Position numbers and translations under genes: made by a program. Positions 42,024 to 51,015 of a DNA stretch of 64,000 bases are shown here, one piece after another. Below the pieces are notes generated by a model. The model was given only the letters and a program-made list of their open reading frames with translations, had not been told where the DNA came from and did no database searches. Source of the stretch: Pseudomonas sp. 5P_3.1_Bac2 (GTDB lineage Bacteria > Pseudomonadota > Gammaproteobacteria > Pseudomonadales > Pseudomonadaceae); the NCBI RefSeq assembly GCF_025465995.1, contig NZ_JANLNY010000028.1:428015-492014 (forward strand), in the 5' to 3' direction. The first letter of the stretch is position 1. Each line of letters opens with the position of its first letter.

Positions 42024-43081
42024 TTGCGCAGGGCCTCCAGGCGTTGGCTGGCTTGCTGATTGGCAGGGTCGTTGGTGACAGCGATCTCATACCAATAGGC
42101 GGCGGTTTCCGCATCGGCGGCGCTGATGCAGCCACCACTGGTGAAGCTTTCTGGGTCGTATTCACGGGCGTAAGCAAAGGCCACGGCGGCATCGCCGGAC
42201 TGCGCCTTGTGTGCGTACAACCGCTGCACCACGCCGCAGCGCTTAGCCTCTTTGGCGGCGGCGATTACGCTCAGCACTTGCTCGCTGCTGGGGTTGGATT
42301 TCAAGCAGCTTTGGATGTAGACCAGATCATCACTGACCTGGCCCAGGGCCTCGGCGCTGCATACGGCGGCTTCGCCACTGCTGGTGCTACTGACCGCTGG
42401 CGTGCTGGTGCCCGGCGCGCGCAGGACGAACCACCACAGCGCCGCACCAATGGCGGCGAGCAGCAACAGCAGCACGGGGATCAGCCACAGCTTGCTGGAT
42501 TTTTTCGCAGGTGCAGGCGCTGCGGCAACTGGCGCCGGCTCGCGCGGTTCGGCGCTGAGTGATTCGACCTCAGTGTGACGGTCGTTGGCATTGAGATCGC
42601 CCAGCTGCGGCTCGTCGTCCAGTGTCAGCGTCAGTTCTTCTGGTTCCGGCTCAGGTTCTGGTTCCGGCACTGGCGCGACGGGGGGCGGCGTGTTGCTGCG
42701 GTGGATCTTCTGCTCGTCGTGGCTGGAATTACCCGCCGCCAGGGACGACAGCAAGGTGCCGAGAATCCGCAGCACGCCTTTATCGCCGCCGTCGGCATCG
42801 CGGATTTGCAGCATGTAAGCCATTTGCGGATCTTGCATCAGCGGGTCGATCAGCCAGGGGCCGACTTCACCGCTAAGGCTGTCGCCGTTCAGACTGAGGC
42901 CATCGAGGCCGTGCCATACCGGGTTGCTGCCCCAGTCGCCGGCTGCGCCCAGATAACGGCCGTCTTGGTTGCGTTGCACAGTCAGCTCCAGGCCGCTGTC
43001 GCCGTTGGGCCAGTCGTGGACTGTCAGTTCGCCGTAGCCGGGTTGGCCGCTGTGGCTGGGCTTGAGTTCGATTCTTAGCAT
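42020..43081 (-). CDS. Bitopic protein with beta-rich cytosolic domain and Sel1/TPR-like periplasmic end
   Basis: A 353-residue protein. Residues 1-110 look beta-rich (GYGELTVHDWPNGDSGLELT, then GVLRILGTLLSSL). A Pro/Glu-rich, strongly acidic linker follows (PEPEPEPEPEELTLTLDDEP), then basic AKKSSK and a helix LWLIPVLLLLLAAIGAALWW at about 205-224. The periplasmic part has cysteines and short helical repeats (AVAFAYAREYDPESF, then AAYWYEIAVTNDPANQQASQ) like Sel1 or TPR units. It starts 2 bases after the srfC stop and overlaps the VWA gene. With SrfA and the terminal VWA protein it is the third protein here with the same inside-helix-linker-outside plan. I recognise no named family. Confidence 0.75.
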   Translation of the reverse strand: MLRIELKPSHSGQPGYGELTVHDWPNGDSGLELTVQRNQDGRYLGAAGDWGSNPVWHGLDGLSLNGDSLSGEVGPWLIDPLMQDPQMAYMLQIRDADGGDKGVLRILGTLLSSLAAGNSSHDEQKIHRSNTPPPVAPVPEPEPEPEPEELTLTLDDEPQLGDLNANDRHTEVESLSAEPREPAPVAAAPAPAKKSSKLWLIPVLLLLLAAIGAALWWFVLRAPGTSTPAVSSTSSGEAAVCSAEALGQVSDDLVYIQSCLKSNPSSEQVLSVIAAAKEAKRCGVVQRLYAHKAQSGDAAVAFAYAREYDPESFTSGGCISAADAETAAYWYEIAVTNDPANQQASQRLEALRK

Positions 43082-43083
43082 GC

Positions 43084-45792
43084 TTATTCCGTCCGCTGGC
43101 TGTGCAGGGTCGCCAGTACCTTGCCCAGCGCTTCGTTTTGCTCGGGAGTGATTTCCCGGCCGGCGCTATGGCCGGCGTTGTCTTCGGCAATTTTGCTCAG
43201 GGCCACCAGCCAGTCGCCGATATAGTTGCGGGTGTGCTCCAGGGGCTGTGGGGTCAGCACCGGCAGCTTGCCTTCGGCAATAACGGGTGGTGCCTGGAAC
43301 AACTTGCTGCCTGGCACTACGCGGCTGCCAGGGCGCAGGTCGAGGGCCACGTTGATAAAGCTCAGCCAGCCGATAAAGTCGCCCAGCACGGTGTTGGCGG
43401 TGAGCACTTGGCGCCCGGCCAGTTGCTCGCGCTTGGTGCCAATTTGCTCGGTGCTGACGATGGCGCGCAGCAGACGATCTTGCAGATTAAGCCGGCTGGC
43501 AGCGGTGATGATTTCATCCATCAGCGCTTCCACGGCGGCTTTATCGAAGCCCAGATAAGTCATCAGGCGCACGTCTTCGGGGATATGCCGCAGATGGCCG
43601 ATCCACTCGCGCAGCACCGCTTGCGCAAAGCGCGAATCGCTGCCGCTGCTGCGCGGCGCGCTGCTGGCAGGGGCTAGCGGCGCGGCAGGTTCGCTGTCGC
43701 CGAACAGATCGAAGCCGTCGTCGTCACCCAGGTTATCGCCCAGGTTCAGTGCGCCGCTGACCGCAGCAGCGGGTTCGTGACTGTTGTCGGCGCTGCTGGC
43801 CGGTTCATCTTCATCGGCGCGTAAATACAGGCCGCGCAGCAGGTCGTCGGGCAGCTGCATCTTGTCCAGCAGCTCACCTAAGAGCACTCGGCGCGGCCAG
43901 ATGGCATCGAAAATCTGCTTGGCGATTTTGCGTTTTTTCTCCAGCTCGCCGGCGCCTTCAGCTTGGAACCAGTGACCGAGGCGGGTATCGAGCAGGTGCA
44001 GAACATCGCTCAGCTGTTCGCTGATGCGGCCCAGTTTGACTTCCAGAGTGGCGGCTTCGCGCAGGTATTGGCTGATGCGCGCCATACCGCCGTCGTTCAG
44101 CGCCAACATGGCATCCCAGGCTTCCCCGGCATGGCCGATATGGCGCTGGACGTTGCTCTCTTCGAGGAAGGTACGGCGCATCAGCGCCAGCGGCTGTTCG
44201 GCGCTGGCGCTGATGGCCAGCTCGTCACCGTTGTCGACATCGAGGAAGGTGGTTTTAGCGCGCGGTTTACGCACCAAGAAGGTGTTGTTAAATGGCTTGC
44301 CGTCGGCCCATTCCTGCAACCAGGCGTACTGGCCGAAACGCTCCAGCATGGCTGACTTCATCATGCCGCCCCAGCCGATGCGCAGCAGGTCTTCGGCTTT
44401 GTCGAGGTCGCCACCAATGCGGATATCGAGCTTGGTGATGGCCCACAGCAGGCCCGGTTTGCGCAGGGCGCGCTCTTGCGGTTGGGCGCCTTGGGTTTTG
44501 CTGATCCAGCGCTCCAGCACCGGGCCCACGGCGTTGACGTTGGATTGCTCGTTGCACGGCGTGCACAGCACCAGCACGTTCATCTCTTGGCTGTCGGTGT
44601 AGTGCTCAAACAGATACGCCACCTTGCCGCGCAGAATCAGCTGCGCCACCGGGCTTGCGGTTTCACTTTCCACCGCCCGGCGCACGTCGTCCAGCGACTC
44701 CACCGAGAGGCGCCCGCGATAGCCGGGGAAGTCGAGCAGATCGACCTTTTCAAACAGCGGCTCGCTGGTCGGCTCCACCAGCGGGAACACCAGCTCCACA
44801 GTCAGCGCGGCGAGCTGCGCCAAGGTCAGTTGCACCGGTGCCTGCAGTTCACCGTCGCGATATGGCCGCACATTGATCGGCAGGTCGCTGTCTTTGCCCA
44901 AACGTTCGAGCATGTCGACGTTCATGATGCTGTCAGCCTGCGACAGGCCACGTTCGGTGTGCCGGACCAAGGCTTCCAGTGGGGCGAATACGCGGCTGGC
45001 GTTGCCCAAGCGGCTGAGGGTTTTGGCGAAGCTCAGGTAGGCCTCGCTCAACTCGCTGATCTCACCCCAGAAAATCGCGAACAGCTGGGTACGGTCTTCC
45101 ACGCTCAGCCACGGCGCCAGCTCCACGGCTTGTGGCCAGTAGTAGCTGGCCAGGCCGCGCAGAGAGGCGGGGAAGCTGTCTTGCAGGTAGTCCCAGAGGG
45201 CGACCACATCGTCTTCGCTGACGCCTGGCACGGGCTTCAACTGGCGCTTTTTGCTCAGGTCTTTGAGCAACTGGCGGATCGCTGTTTCGTCGATGCGGTA
45301 CAGCACTTTCTCGGTGTTGAAGTCATTGAAGAAGGAGTTGGCCAATACCTTGGCCACTTCCACTTCGCCAAACAGCTTCAGCTCCAGCGGGAAGTCATCC
45401 GGACCGGCTTTGGCCGTGCGGCTAAAACGGGTCACCAACCCAGTGGCTTCTTTACCGCCGCCGGGTGGGTTGATATGGGTGATGAAGTCCAGGCGCTGGC
45501 CGCCCACGGCGGTTTCCAGCTTGCCATTGGCACCGGCGGCCAGGGTCGAAATCAGGTACGACTTACCGGCTTGCGACAAGCCGAAAAAGCCCACGGTCAT
45601 CGGCGAGGCCGACACGCCGCCCAAGCGGCTGGCGGTGTTGCGCACGCGGCGCAGGCTGAGGATTAAATCGTCGGCTTCGTTATCCAGGCGCGGCGCGCTG
45701 CGGCGCACATCGCTGACCCAGCGGATCGCAGCGCCTGCGCCGCTGTGGATGGCGCGCCAGTGTTGGGTTAGTTGCTCAGGCGAGTTACTCAT
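43084..45792 (-). CDS. srfC: SrfC: dynamin-like GTPase, putative virulence factor
   Basis: A 902-residue SrfC-family protein. The N-terminal GTPase shows a P-loop at residues 71-78 (GLSQAGKS within VGFFGLSQAGKSYLISTLA), a DxPG switch (KVDLLDFPGYRGRLSVESLD) and a TKLD base motif (LLWAITKLDIRIGGDL). The rest is mainly helical, as in dynamin-like proteins, with an acidic low-complexity insert near residue 690 (DNLGDDDGFDLFGDSEP). SrfC was named in Salmonella as an SsrB-regulated factor; its biochemical role is not established. It overlaps srfB by 4 bases, so the two are made together. I infer a cytosolic GTPase that may assemble at the membrane with SrfA and SrfB. Confidence 0.88.
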   Translation of the reverse strand: MSNSPEQLTQHWRAIHSGAGAAIRWVSDVRRSAPRLDNEADDLILSLRRVRNTASRLGGVSASPMTVGFFGLSQAGKSYLISTLAAGANGKLETAVGGQRLDFITHINPPGGGKEATGLVTRFSRTAKAGPDDFPLELKLFGEVEVAKVLANSFFNDFNTEKVLYRIDETAIRQLLKDLSKKRQLKPVPGVSEDDVVALWDYLQDSFPASLRGLASYYWPQAVELAPWLSVEDRTQLFAIFWGEISELSEAYLSFAKTLSRLGNASRVFAPLEALVRHTERGLSQADSIMNVDMLERLGKDSDLPINVRPYRDGELQAPVQLTLAQLAALTVELVFPLVEPTSEPLFEKVDLLDFPGYRGRLSVESLDDVRRAVESETASPVAQLILRGKVAYLFEHYTDSQEMNVLVLCTPCNEQSNVNAVGPVLERWISKTQGAQPQERALRKPGLLWAITKLDIRIGGDLDKAEDLLRIGWGGMMKSAMLERFGQYAWLQEWADGKPFNNTFLVRKPRAKTTFLDVDNGDELAISASAEQPLALMRRTFLEESNVQRHIGHAGEAWDAMLALNDGGMARISQYLREAATLEVKLGRISEQLSDVLHLLDTRLGHWFQAEGAGELEKKRKIAKQIFDAIWPRRVLLGELLDKMQLPDDLLRGLYLRADEDEPASSADNSHEPAAAVSGALNLGDNLGDDDGFDLFGDSEPAAPLAPASSAPRSSGSDSRFAQAVLREWIGHLRHIPEDVRLMTYLGFDKAAVEALMDEIITAASRLNLQDRLLRAIVSTEQIGTKREQLAGRQVLTANTVLGDFIGWLSFINVALDLRPGSRVVPGSKLFQAPPVIAEGKLPVLTPQPLEHTRNYIGDWLVALSKIAEDNAGHSAGREITPEQNEALGKVLATLHSQRTE

Positions 45793-48770
45793 TTACGAAA
45801 TACGCTCCCGCTGTCGAGCCAATATTGGGATTCACCTAAGCCCGCATCGGCCAAAGTGTTCAGGCGTAGACGGATATGTGACCGGCTGACTGAGCCGTTG
45901 TCCGATTCGGCGCCAAGGAATTCAAAACTTTCACTGCCTTCGCTCTGGTTGGCCGCTGGCTTGATGCCCAGACGTATTTTCAACACTAAGCCTTGGGCCG
46001 CCACTTGCTCGCGCAGCTTGGCGTTCTCGATGCTGAGGATATACAGCGGCGCCGCCGACCAACGCTCATCGCCCAACTGACGGAAGCCCAGGCGCATGGT
46101 GCCGCGCATGTCGAAGGTCTGTTCGGGCAGCAGGTACTCGGGGTTATCCAGATCGATATCGCGGAAGTAGACGTTGCCGTCTTTGATCACGTTGTTGTTA
46201 TCGATCAGGCCCAAATACTTGATGGTCGAGTACGGCTTAAAGGCTGCCGAACGGAAGAAGAAGTTGGGCAGGCGCAGGCTGCGGCTGAGCAAACAGAGCA
46301 TGGCGCCGACGGCGGCGGTGGTCTTCGGATCTTCAATGCGGTCGAGCTTGTTGAACGGATACCAGCCGCCGGTGCGGTATTGGTTAAGCGGCAGAATCCG
46401 CGCGGGTGGCAGCGGCAGCAGTTTGCGGAACAGCGCCTGCACGCCCGGCAAGCGCGACGGCCGGCCGGTCAGCAGGAGGACATCGCAGGGGTAGCTGTAG
46501 ACCATCTCGCACAGGGCGCGGATGGTCTTGCCGATGTTCATGCGGTCGCCAATAAAGGCTTCGTGAATCTTGCGCAGGCTGACATTCAGCTCGCAGGCCA
46601 GCAGGTCGAAGGCCTCGCTGCCGTTGCCCAACTGCCGGCGCACGGCCCCGGCGACATATTCCAGCACCGCCTCGGTGGGGCGCTCCTCGCCGAGCAATTC
46701 GCCGAAGGTGCCGCTGACCAAGGTGCCGGCATCCAGCGGGTCGTACTGCTCGTAGGCTTTGAGCAAGCGCAGGCCCAGCGGGCTGAACACTTGCAGGGTG
46801 AGCTGCTGGCGCAGTACGGCATCTTGCACGGCCAGGGGCTCGCTGCCGATCAGCTTGGACAGCAGCGCATCCGGGGCGTTAACCCCGGCATTAGCCAGAG
46901 CGTTGCTCAGCCCCGGCAGGACAAACTGGCGGATCACATCGAGCAGGATGTCGTCGCCGGCGACTTTGAAACCATCGCGGAAGCGCTGCTGCGGGGTGAT
47001 GTAAACGTTACTGCCGACACCGTCATCGAGGCGGTATTCGGTGATGACCAAATCCGTCGTGCCGCCGCCGATATCAATCGAGGCGATGGTCAGACGGTCC
47101 TTGTGCGGCTGGTCCGGGCGGGCCATGGCGGCAAAGAACTCTTCCGGGCGGCCGGCAAAGTTGTTCTGGGTTTCGTTAAACAGGTACACCACTTGCCCGC
47201 AGGTGGCTTCGTCCCATTGCACGTGCACTTCGGGCAGGAATGGCCAGGCCGTCTCGCGACTTTTCGGGTCCTTGATGTTGATTGGCTCGTCTTCGGGGTG
47301 CCAGCCCAAGCTCTTCCACACCAGGCCGATGGCTTGCTCCATGCACTTGGCGAAGATTTCCCGCTCCGGCTTGGGCATCGATGGCGGCACGGTGAGGATG
47401 ATCGAGCGCAGGTGCCGCGGGACCCGCGAGTGGCTCATGCGCAGACGCTGCGACGGACTGTTGATTTGCATCAGGGCCTGGGCCAGCACTTCGCAGAGCA
47501 TGAAGGTCATCAGCGAGCTGCGCGAATAATGCGGATGGAACACCGGCATACGCTCATCGAACGGCAGGGTGTACAGCGCCCGGCCTTTCTCGTTGATCAG
47601 GCTGGCCACCGGCGCGGCGGTGGCGTGGGGCTCGCTGTCAGCCTTGACGTAGGCGCAGTTAAAACGCCAGCCCGGCTCGTAGTTGTCCTCATCCCACAGG
47701 TAGCGCTTGGGGCTCGACAGCCCGGTCGAGCCTTCGGTGCCACGCCGGCGGCTGGCCAGGCGCCCGGCTTCGCGGCCAACACGGGCAATAGTCGGCCACT
47801 GGAAGGCTTCGCGGCGGCCACTTTGCACCGAGAAGTGATCCTTGCCGAACACCGCTTGGGCGAACTCGATGCGACTCTCGAAGGGCTCCGGATACACCTG
47901 CTCAGGCAGGGTCAGGTCACGCAGCTCCAGTTCATAGCGTTTGCTTAAGCCGTCGTTTTCCTGCGGATGATCTTCGATGAGGATGCCGCAAGTGCGCGAG
48001 TTACCTACGTCGAGCACCATGTCCACGGCGATGGCCTTGTGCAGGTCACTGTCGCGGTTGGACACTACCTTTAGCTCCGGCACTGGCAGGGCGGTGCCGA
48101 GTACGCTCAGCAGGTTGAGGTAGTGGGCCTGATGATAGAGCTGCTGACATTCCTGCTCGATGTCATCCAGTTGCATGCGAAACGGCGGCAGTTGCGCCTG
48201 CTCGGTAAACACTTCGCGCAGCCAGCCATCGACCCAACTGAGGTCGAGGAACCAGCCCATTTCGTTGGCCTGATGGGCCAAGGCAAAGGCGGCGCCGGCG
48301 CGGACGTCGTCATTGGTCGGGGCCAAGTAAGCGGTGTCACTGCGGCTGGTGAAGACTTTAGTGTCAAAGGCAAACGTCACCCGGTGAGTATGACCATCCG
48401 GGTCTTCGCCTGGCGGCAGCTCGACAATGCGCACCCGCGCCCAGTTCGATGGGCCATCGTCAAAGCGCCGTGGCGGGCTAAAGCGAAAGAACGGCAGCGG
48501 CAGCCATAGGCCTTTAAGCAGGCGCACCGACTGATCCAACGCCACGCTGTAATCGGGGCTTACCGCTTGGCCGGGGGCGCTGGGGTGAAAGAAGCTGTTG
48601 TTACGATCATCGAAGATCAGCCGCGCCAATGGTCCATCGTTACGCGGGCGGACAAACTCGCCGGGCAAGGCGCGGCGCAGATCGAGGGTCACGGCGAAAT
48701 CCAAGAACTGGACGCCGCTGCCCATGATCAGGGTGATCTTCTCTTCGTAGTCGGTTTTCTCTGGAAACAT
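45789..48770 (-). CDS. srfB: SrfB: actin/Hsp70-fold ATPase, putative virulence factor
   Basis: A 993-residue SrfB-family protein. It has the elements of the actin/Hsp70 ATPase fold: phosphate-1 VDMVLDVGNSRTCGILIED near residue 250, phosphate-2 TIASIDIGGGTTDLVITEY near 560, and an adenosine motif DVLLLTGRPSRLPGVQALFR near 760. It is about 300 residues longer than DnaK, with its own N-terminal 230 residues and a beta-rich C-terminus. It was named with srfA and srfC in Salmonella; its activity is not known. In this operon it follows srfA by 97 bases and overlaps srfC. An actin-like ATPase, a dynamin-like GTPase and an ABC motor in one operon suggest assembly or remodelling work. Confidence 0.9.
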   Translation of the reverse strand: MFPEKTDYEEKITLIMGSGVQFLDFAVTLDLRRALPGEFVRPRNDGPLARLIFDDRNNSFFHPSAPGQAVSPDYSVALDQSVRLLKGLWLPLPFFRFSPPRRFDDGPSNWARVRIVELPPGEDPDGHTHRVTFAFDTKVFTSRSDTAYLAPTNDDVRAGAAFALAHQANEMGWFLDLSWVDGWLREVFTEQAQLPPFRMQLDDIEQECQQLYHQAHYLNLLSVLGTALPVPELKVVSNRDSDLHKAIAVDMVLDVGNSRTCGILIEDHPQENDGLSKRYELELRDLTLPEQVYPEPFESRIEFAQAVFGKDHFSVQSGRREAFQWPTIARVGREAGRLASRRRGTEGSTGLSSPKRYLWDEDNYEPGWRFNCAYVKADSEPHATAAPVASLINEKGRALYTLPFDERMPVFHPHYSRSSLMTFMLCEVLAQALMQINSPSQRLRMSHSRVPRHLRSIILTVPPSMPKPEREIFAKCMEQAIGLVWKSLGWHPEDEPINIKDPKSRETAWPFLPEVHVQWDEATCGQVVYLFNETQNNFAGRPEEFFAAMARPDQPHKDRLTIASIDIGGGTTDLVITEYRLDDGVGSNVYITPQQRFRDGFKVAGDDILLDVIRQFVLPGLSNALANAGVNAPDALLSKLIGSEPLAVQDAVLRQQLTLQVFSPLGLRLLKAYEQYDPLDAGTLVSGTFGELLGEERPTEAVLEYVAGAVRRQLGNGSEAFDLLACELNVSLRKIHEAFIGDRMNIGKTIRALCEMVYSYPCDVLLLTGRPSRLPGVQALFRKLLPLPPARILPLNQYRTGGWYPFNKLDRIEDPKTTAAVGAMLCLLSRSLRLPNFFFRSAAFKPYSTIKYLGLIDNNNVIKDGNVYFRDIDLDNPEYLLPEQTFDMRGTMRLGFRQLGDERWSAAPLYILSIENAKLREQVAAQGLVLKIRLGIKPAANQSEGSESFEFLGAESDNGSVSRSHIRLRLNTLADAGLGESQYWLDSGSVFRK

Positions 48771-48867
48771 AGTGCTGTTCTTCCGCCCGATTCTTTTGCT
48801 GTGGTCCGCTCACTAGCTGCTACGCGGCACTGGTGGGCGGCCTGCCGTGGGGCAGGCCGCTACGTGC

Positions 48868-50265
48868 TTAGGGTTTGTCGGTGGCGCCTTGGCGCATCGA
48901 CATGGGGAACTGTTGATTTTCATACTTGCCGCTGCAATCGGCGGCGCTGCGGCTGTCGGGGCTGCAAGTGATTTCCGGTAATTTATAGCTGCTGCCGTCG
49001 TTACAGGTGGCCTGGCCTTGGCTATTGATCGCCAACTTGCCGCCCTGCATGGCGGCACTGACGCCGCCGGCACATTCGACACCATCGCCACGGCGCACCT
49101 TGACCTGGCCCTTGCCGTCTTTGAAGTCGTACTCCAGCTGCATTGGCTTACCGGTTTGTGCATCCTGAATCCCGGCACCGGCCTTCCAACTGCCGTTAAG
49201 GAATTCGGTGGAGCCGTTTTTCAGGGCCTGCGGCGGAATGCTCAACTCTTGTGGTACATCCTTGCCCGGTGGCTGCTTACTGGGGTTGGGCTGACCTTGC
49301 TCAGGCTCTGTAGGCGGCTGTTGGGCGTCCTCGGGTTTTTCCTCAGGCTTGGCCGGATCAGTCGGCGGTTGCTCTGCAGGTTTATCTTCGGGCTTAGGTT
49401 CTTCGCTCTTGGACTGGTCTGCGTCCGGTGCGCTGCTATCCGGGAGGGCGCCATCGGGTAGCGCGGCATCCGGCAGGCTGCCGTCTGCTCCGGCGGTTAC
49501 ACCGCCCACGCCGACGCCATGCACATCGACGCCTGGCACCGCGACCCGGGGCACGGCGGGGAAGCCAGGCAGATCAACTTGATCCAAACCCAGCGGCAAG
49601 CTGACAGTCGGCGCGCAGGCGCGCAGCAAAAACAGCAGCAAGAGTAATAGAAGGAGGAACGGCAACAGCCACAGCAACCAGCGCCACCAACTGCGTTTGG
49701 CGGCCACTACCGGCGCGGCAGCAGCCAGCGGCGGCGGGCTAATTGGCGTGGCGGGAGTCGCTAAGGGCGCTACGCTCGGCGCAGCCGGCCGCAGGCTCAG
49801 CAATGGATCGTGCACATAACTGCCGGCTTGATCGGTAAAGCCCCAAAAGGTAATGACCGGCTTACCGTCGACCAAATACACATGGTCGCTGTTGGGGAAG
49901 TGCACGGCTTTTTCCAGCAGGCGACCGAATATTTGCTTCTCACGGCTTTGCCCGTCGCTGACCATGCTGACGCTGGTTTTGCCCAGCTTGGCGTGCATGG
50001 CTTCGAGCTGTTGGTAAGCGTCGCGGCGTTCATCGGCAGTGGCGGCGGACCAAGGCACCACATCGCCTTCATAGGGCGCATACCAATCGATCTTGTCGCC
50101 GGTTTCATTCGGCTGAGGGATGGCCAGGCAACTGGCGTCCTCGCGGCTCATCTTCAGCCGGATCGCCTCACGCAGTTGCAGCGCGGCGCTATACACCGGC
50201 TGACCATCGACGCCGAGTGCTTTGAATTCCTGCAGGTTACCTGTGCGAAGCAATGCCCCTGGCAT
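48868..50265 (-). CDS. srfA: SrfA-family bitopic protein
   Basis: A 465-residue protein, first gene of the operon. The cytosolic domain (residues 1-145) includes GDKIDWY, VVPWS and HVYLVDGKPVITFWG and is homologous to the N-terminus of the VWA protein at the operon's end. A helix RWLLWLLPFLLLLLLLLFLL follows at about 196-215 after a basic KRSWW. Then comes a Pro/Glu/Lys/Asp-rich linker of some 120 residues. The periplasmic end (about 345-465) has six cysteines and a small barrel-like repeat (NGSTEFLNGSWKAGAGIQD, then LEYDFKDGKGQVKVRRGDG). It matches SrfA family proteins in layout. ATG at 50265 with AAGGGAA upstream. The 97-bp gap after it (48771-48867) holds no clear terminator. Confidence 0.82.
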   Translation of the reverse strand: MPGALLRTGNLQEFKALGVDGQPVYSAALQLREAIRLKMSREDASCLAIPQPNETGDKIDWYAPYEGDVVPWSAATADERRDAYQQLEAMHAKLGKTSVSMVSDGQSREKQIFGRLLEKAVHFPNSDHVYLVDGKPVITFWGFTDQAGSYVHDPLLSLRPAAPSVAPLATPATPISPPPLAAAAPVVAAKRSWWRWLLWLLPFLLLLLLLLFLLRACAPTVSLPLGLDQVDLPGFPAVPRVAVPGVDVHGVGVGGVTAGADGSLPDAALPDGALPDSSAPDADQSKSEEPKPEDKPAEQPPTDPAKPEEKPEDAQQPPTEPEQGQPNPSKQPPGKDVPQELSIPPQALKNGSTEFLNGSWKAGAGIQDAQTGKPMQLEYDFKDGKGQVKVRRGDGVECAGGVSAAMQGGKLAINSQGQATCNDGSSYKLPEITCSPDSRSAADCSGKYENQQFPMSMRQGATDKP

Positions 50266-51015
50266 GTGCGCGTTCCCTTATAAATCCTGAATCTGCCTAC
50301 ATAGAGTGTTACTGCAGCATTCTGCCCATCATGTCGGAACTCGCGCGCCTTGTCAGCGCCGGCGAAAAAGCCTTGGGAATTCAATGCTTAGATAAACCGC
50401 GGGAGCAAAATGTGACATAAGCCTCCGGCTAAGGGAATGCTTTTTTGCCATCAATATAATGGCCACCCTATGCGCCAATTCCCGTCATACCCGGCACCAC
50501 CTTGAGTTCTAACGCTATTGCGAGTGTTCGCCGTCGTCTGTGCATCGTCGCCAAGTCTAGTGGCACCGCCGACACTGTGTGCCTGGAGTTGTAAGACTGA
50601 GGCATAAAAATGCGCTTAGTTCAGCGCAGGTACAGTCGGATCAATCAAGTAGGTGGATTGGCAAGTTGAGTGGGGGCGTGGAGGTGCATCCAGACTTGTA
50701 GCTCGTTCAGACCAATAAAAGTCAGACGTAAGGTTAGCTCTGGCTGAGCAGATTCTATGGTCTTTTGTCGGGCAAGCTAGCAAATAAAGCGTGTTCCGCT
50801 ATGGGCTATTAGTTTCGACCGTTGGTCGGCAATTATCGTTTTGTAGGAAATGTACTATTTCCACTTATCCAACATCTCTCTAGCCTCCGCATTTCGCTGG
50901 GTTAAGTCTCTATAAAAACTCTTTTAAAGAATCTGGCGGATAGCCGAGTGGGTGCCAGGATGGCATCACGGCATATTTCAAAATCTAAATAACGAATTTT
51001 CAAGCAGGACACGGA
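50266..51015. promoter_or_regulatory. 750-bp divergent non-coding region, srf operon / two-partner secretion locus
   Basis: No gene can be supported here. It must hold the promoters of the srf operon (leftward) and the TPS operon (rightward). Visible structures are an inverted repeat GGAAAT-GTACT-ATTTCC at 50846-50862, a CGACC-GTT-GGTCG repeat at 50816-50828, and a -10-like TATAAAA at about 50911-50917. The right half is AT-rich. Its length is unusual in this compact region and suggests complex control. Confidence 0.45.

Noticed and set aside
44476..45666. 396-codon plus-strand frame opposite srfC
   Set aside because: Fully inside the srfC GTPase gene on the other strand, with no supporting start or motif.
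45993..47948. 651-codon open frame on the plus strand opposite srfB
   Set aside because: It is fully antisense to a gene with clear ATPase motifs. Long antisense frames are common in GC-rich coding DNA, and its sequence is low-complexity with no family motif.
33528..50265. Type VI secretion cluster
   Set aside because: Only the accessory sensing-type proteins are represented. No TssB/TssC sheath, Hcp, VgrG, ClpV, baseplate or TssJLM gene is in the window.
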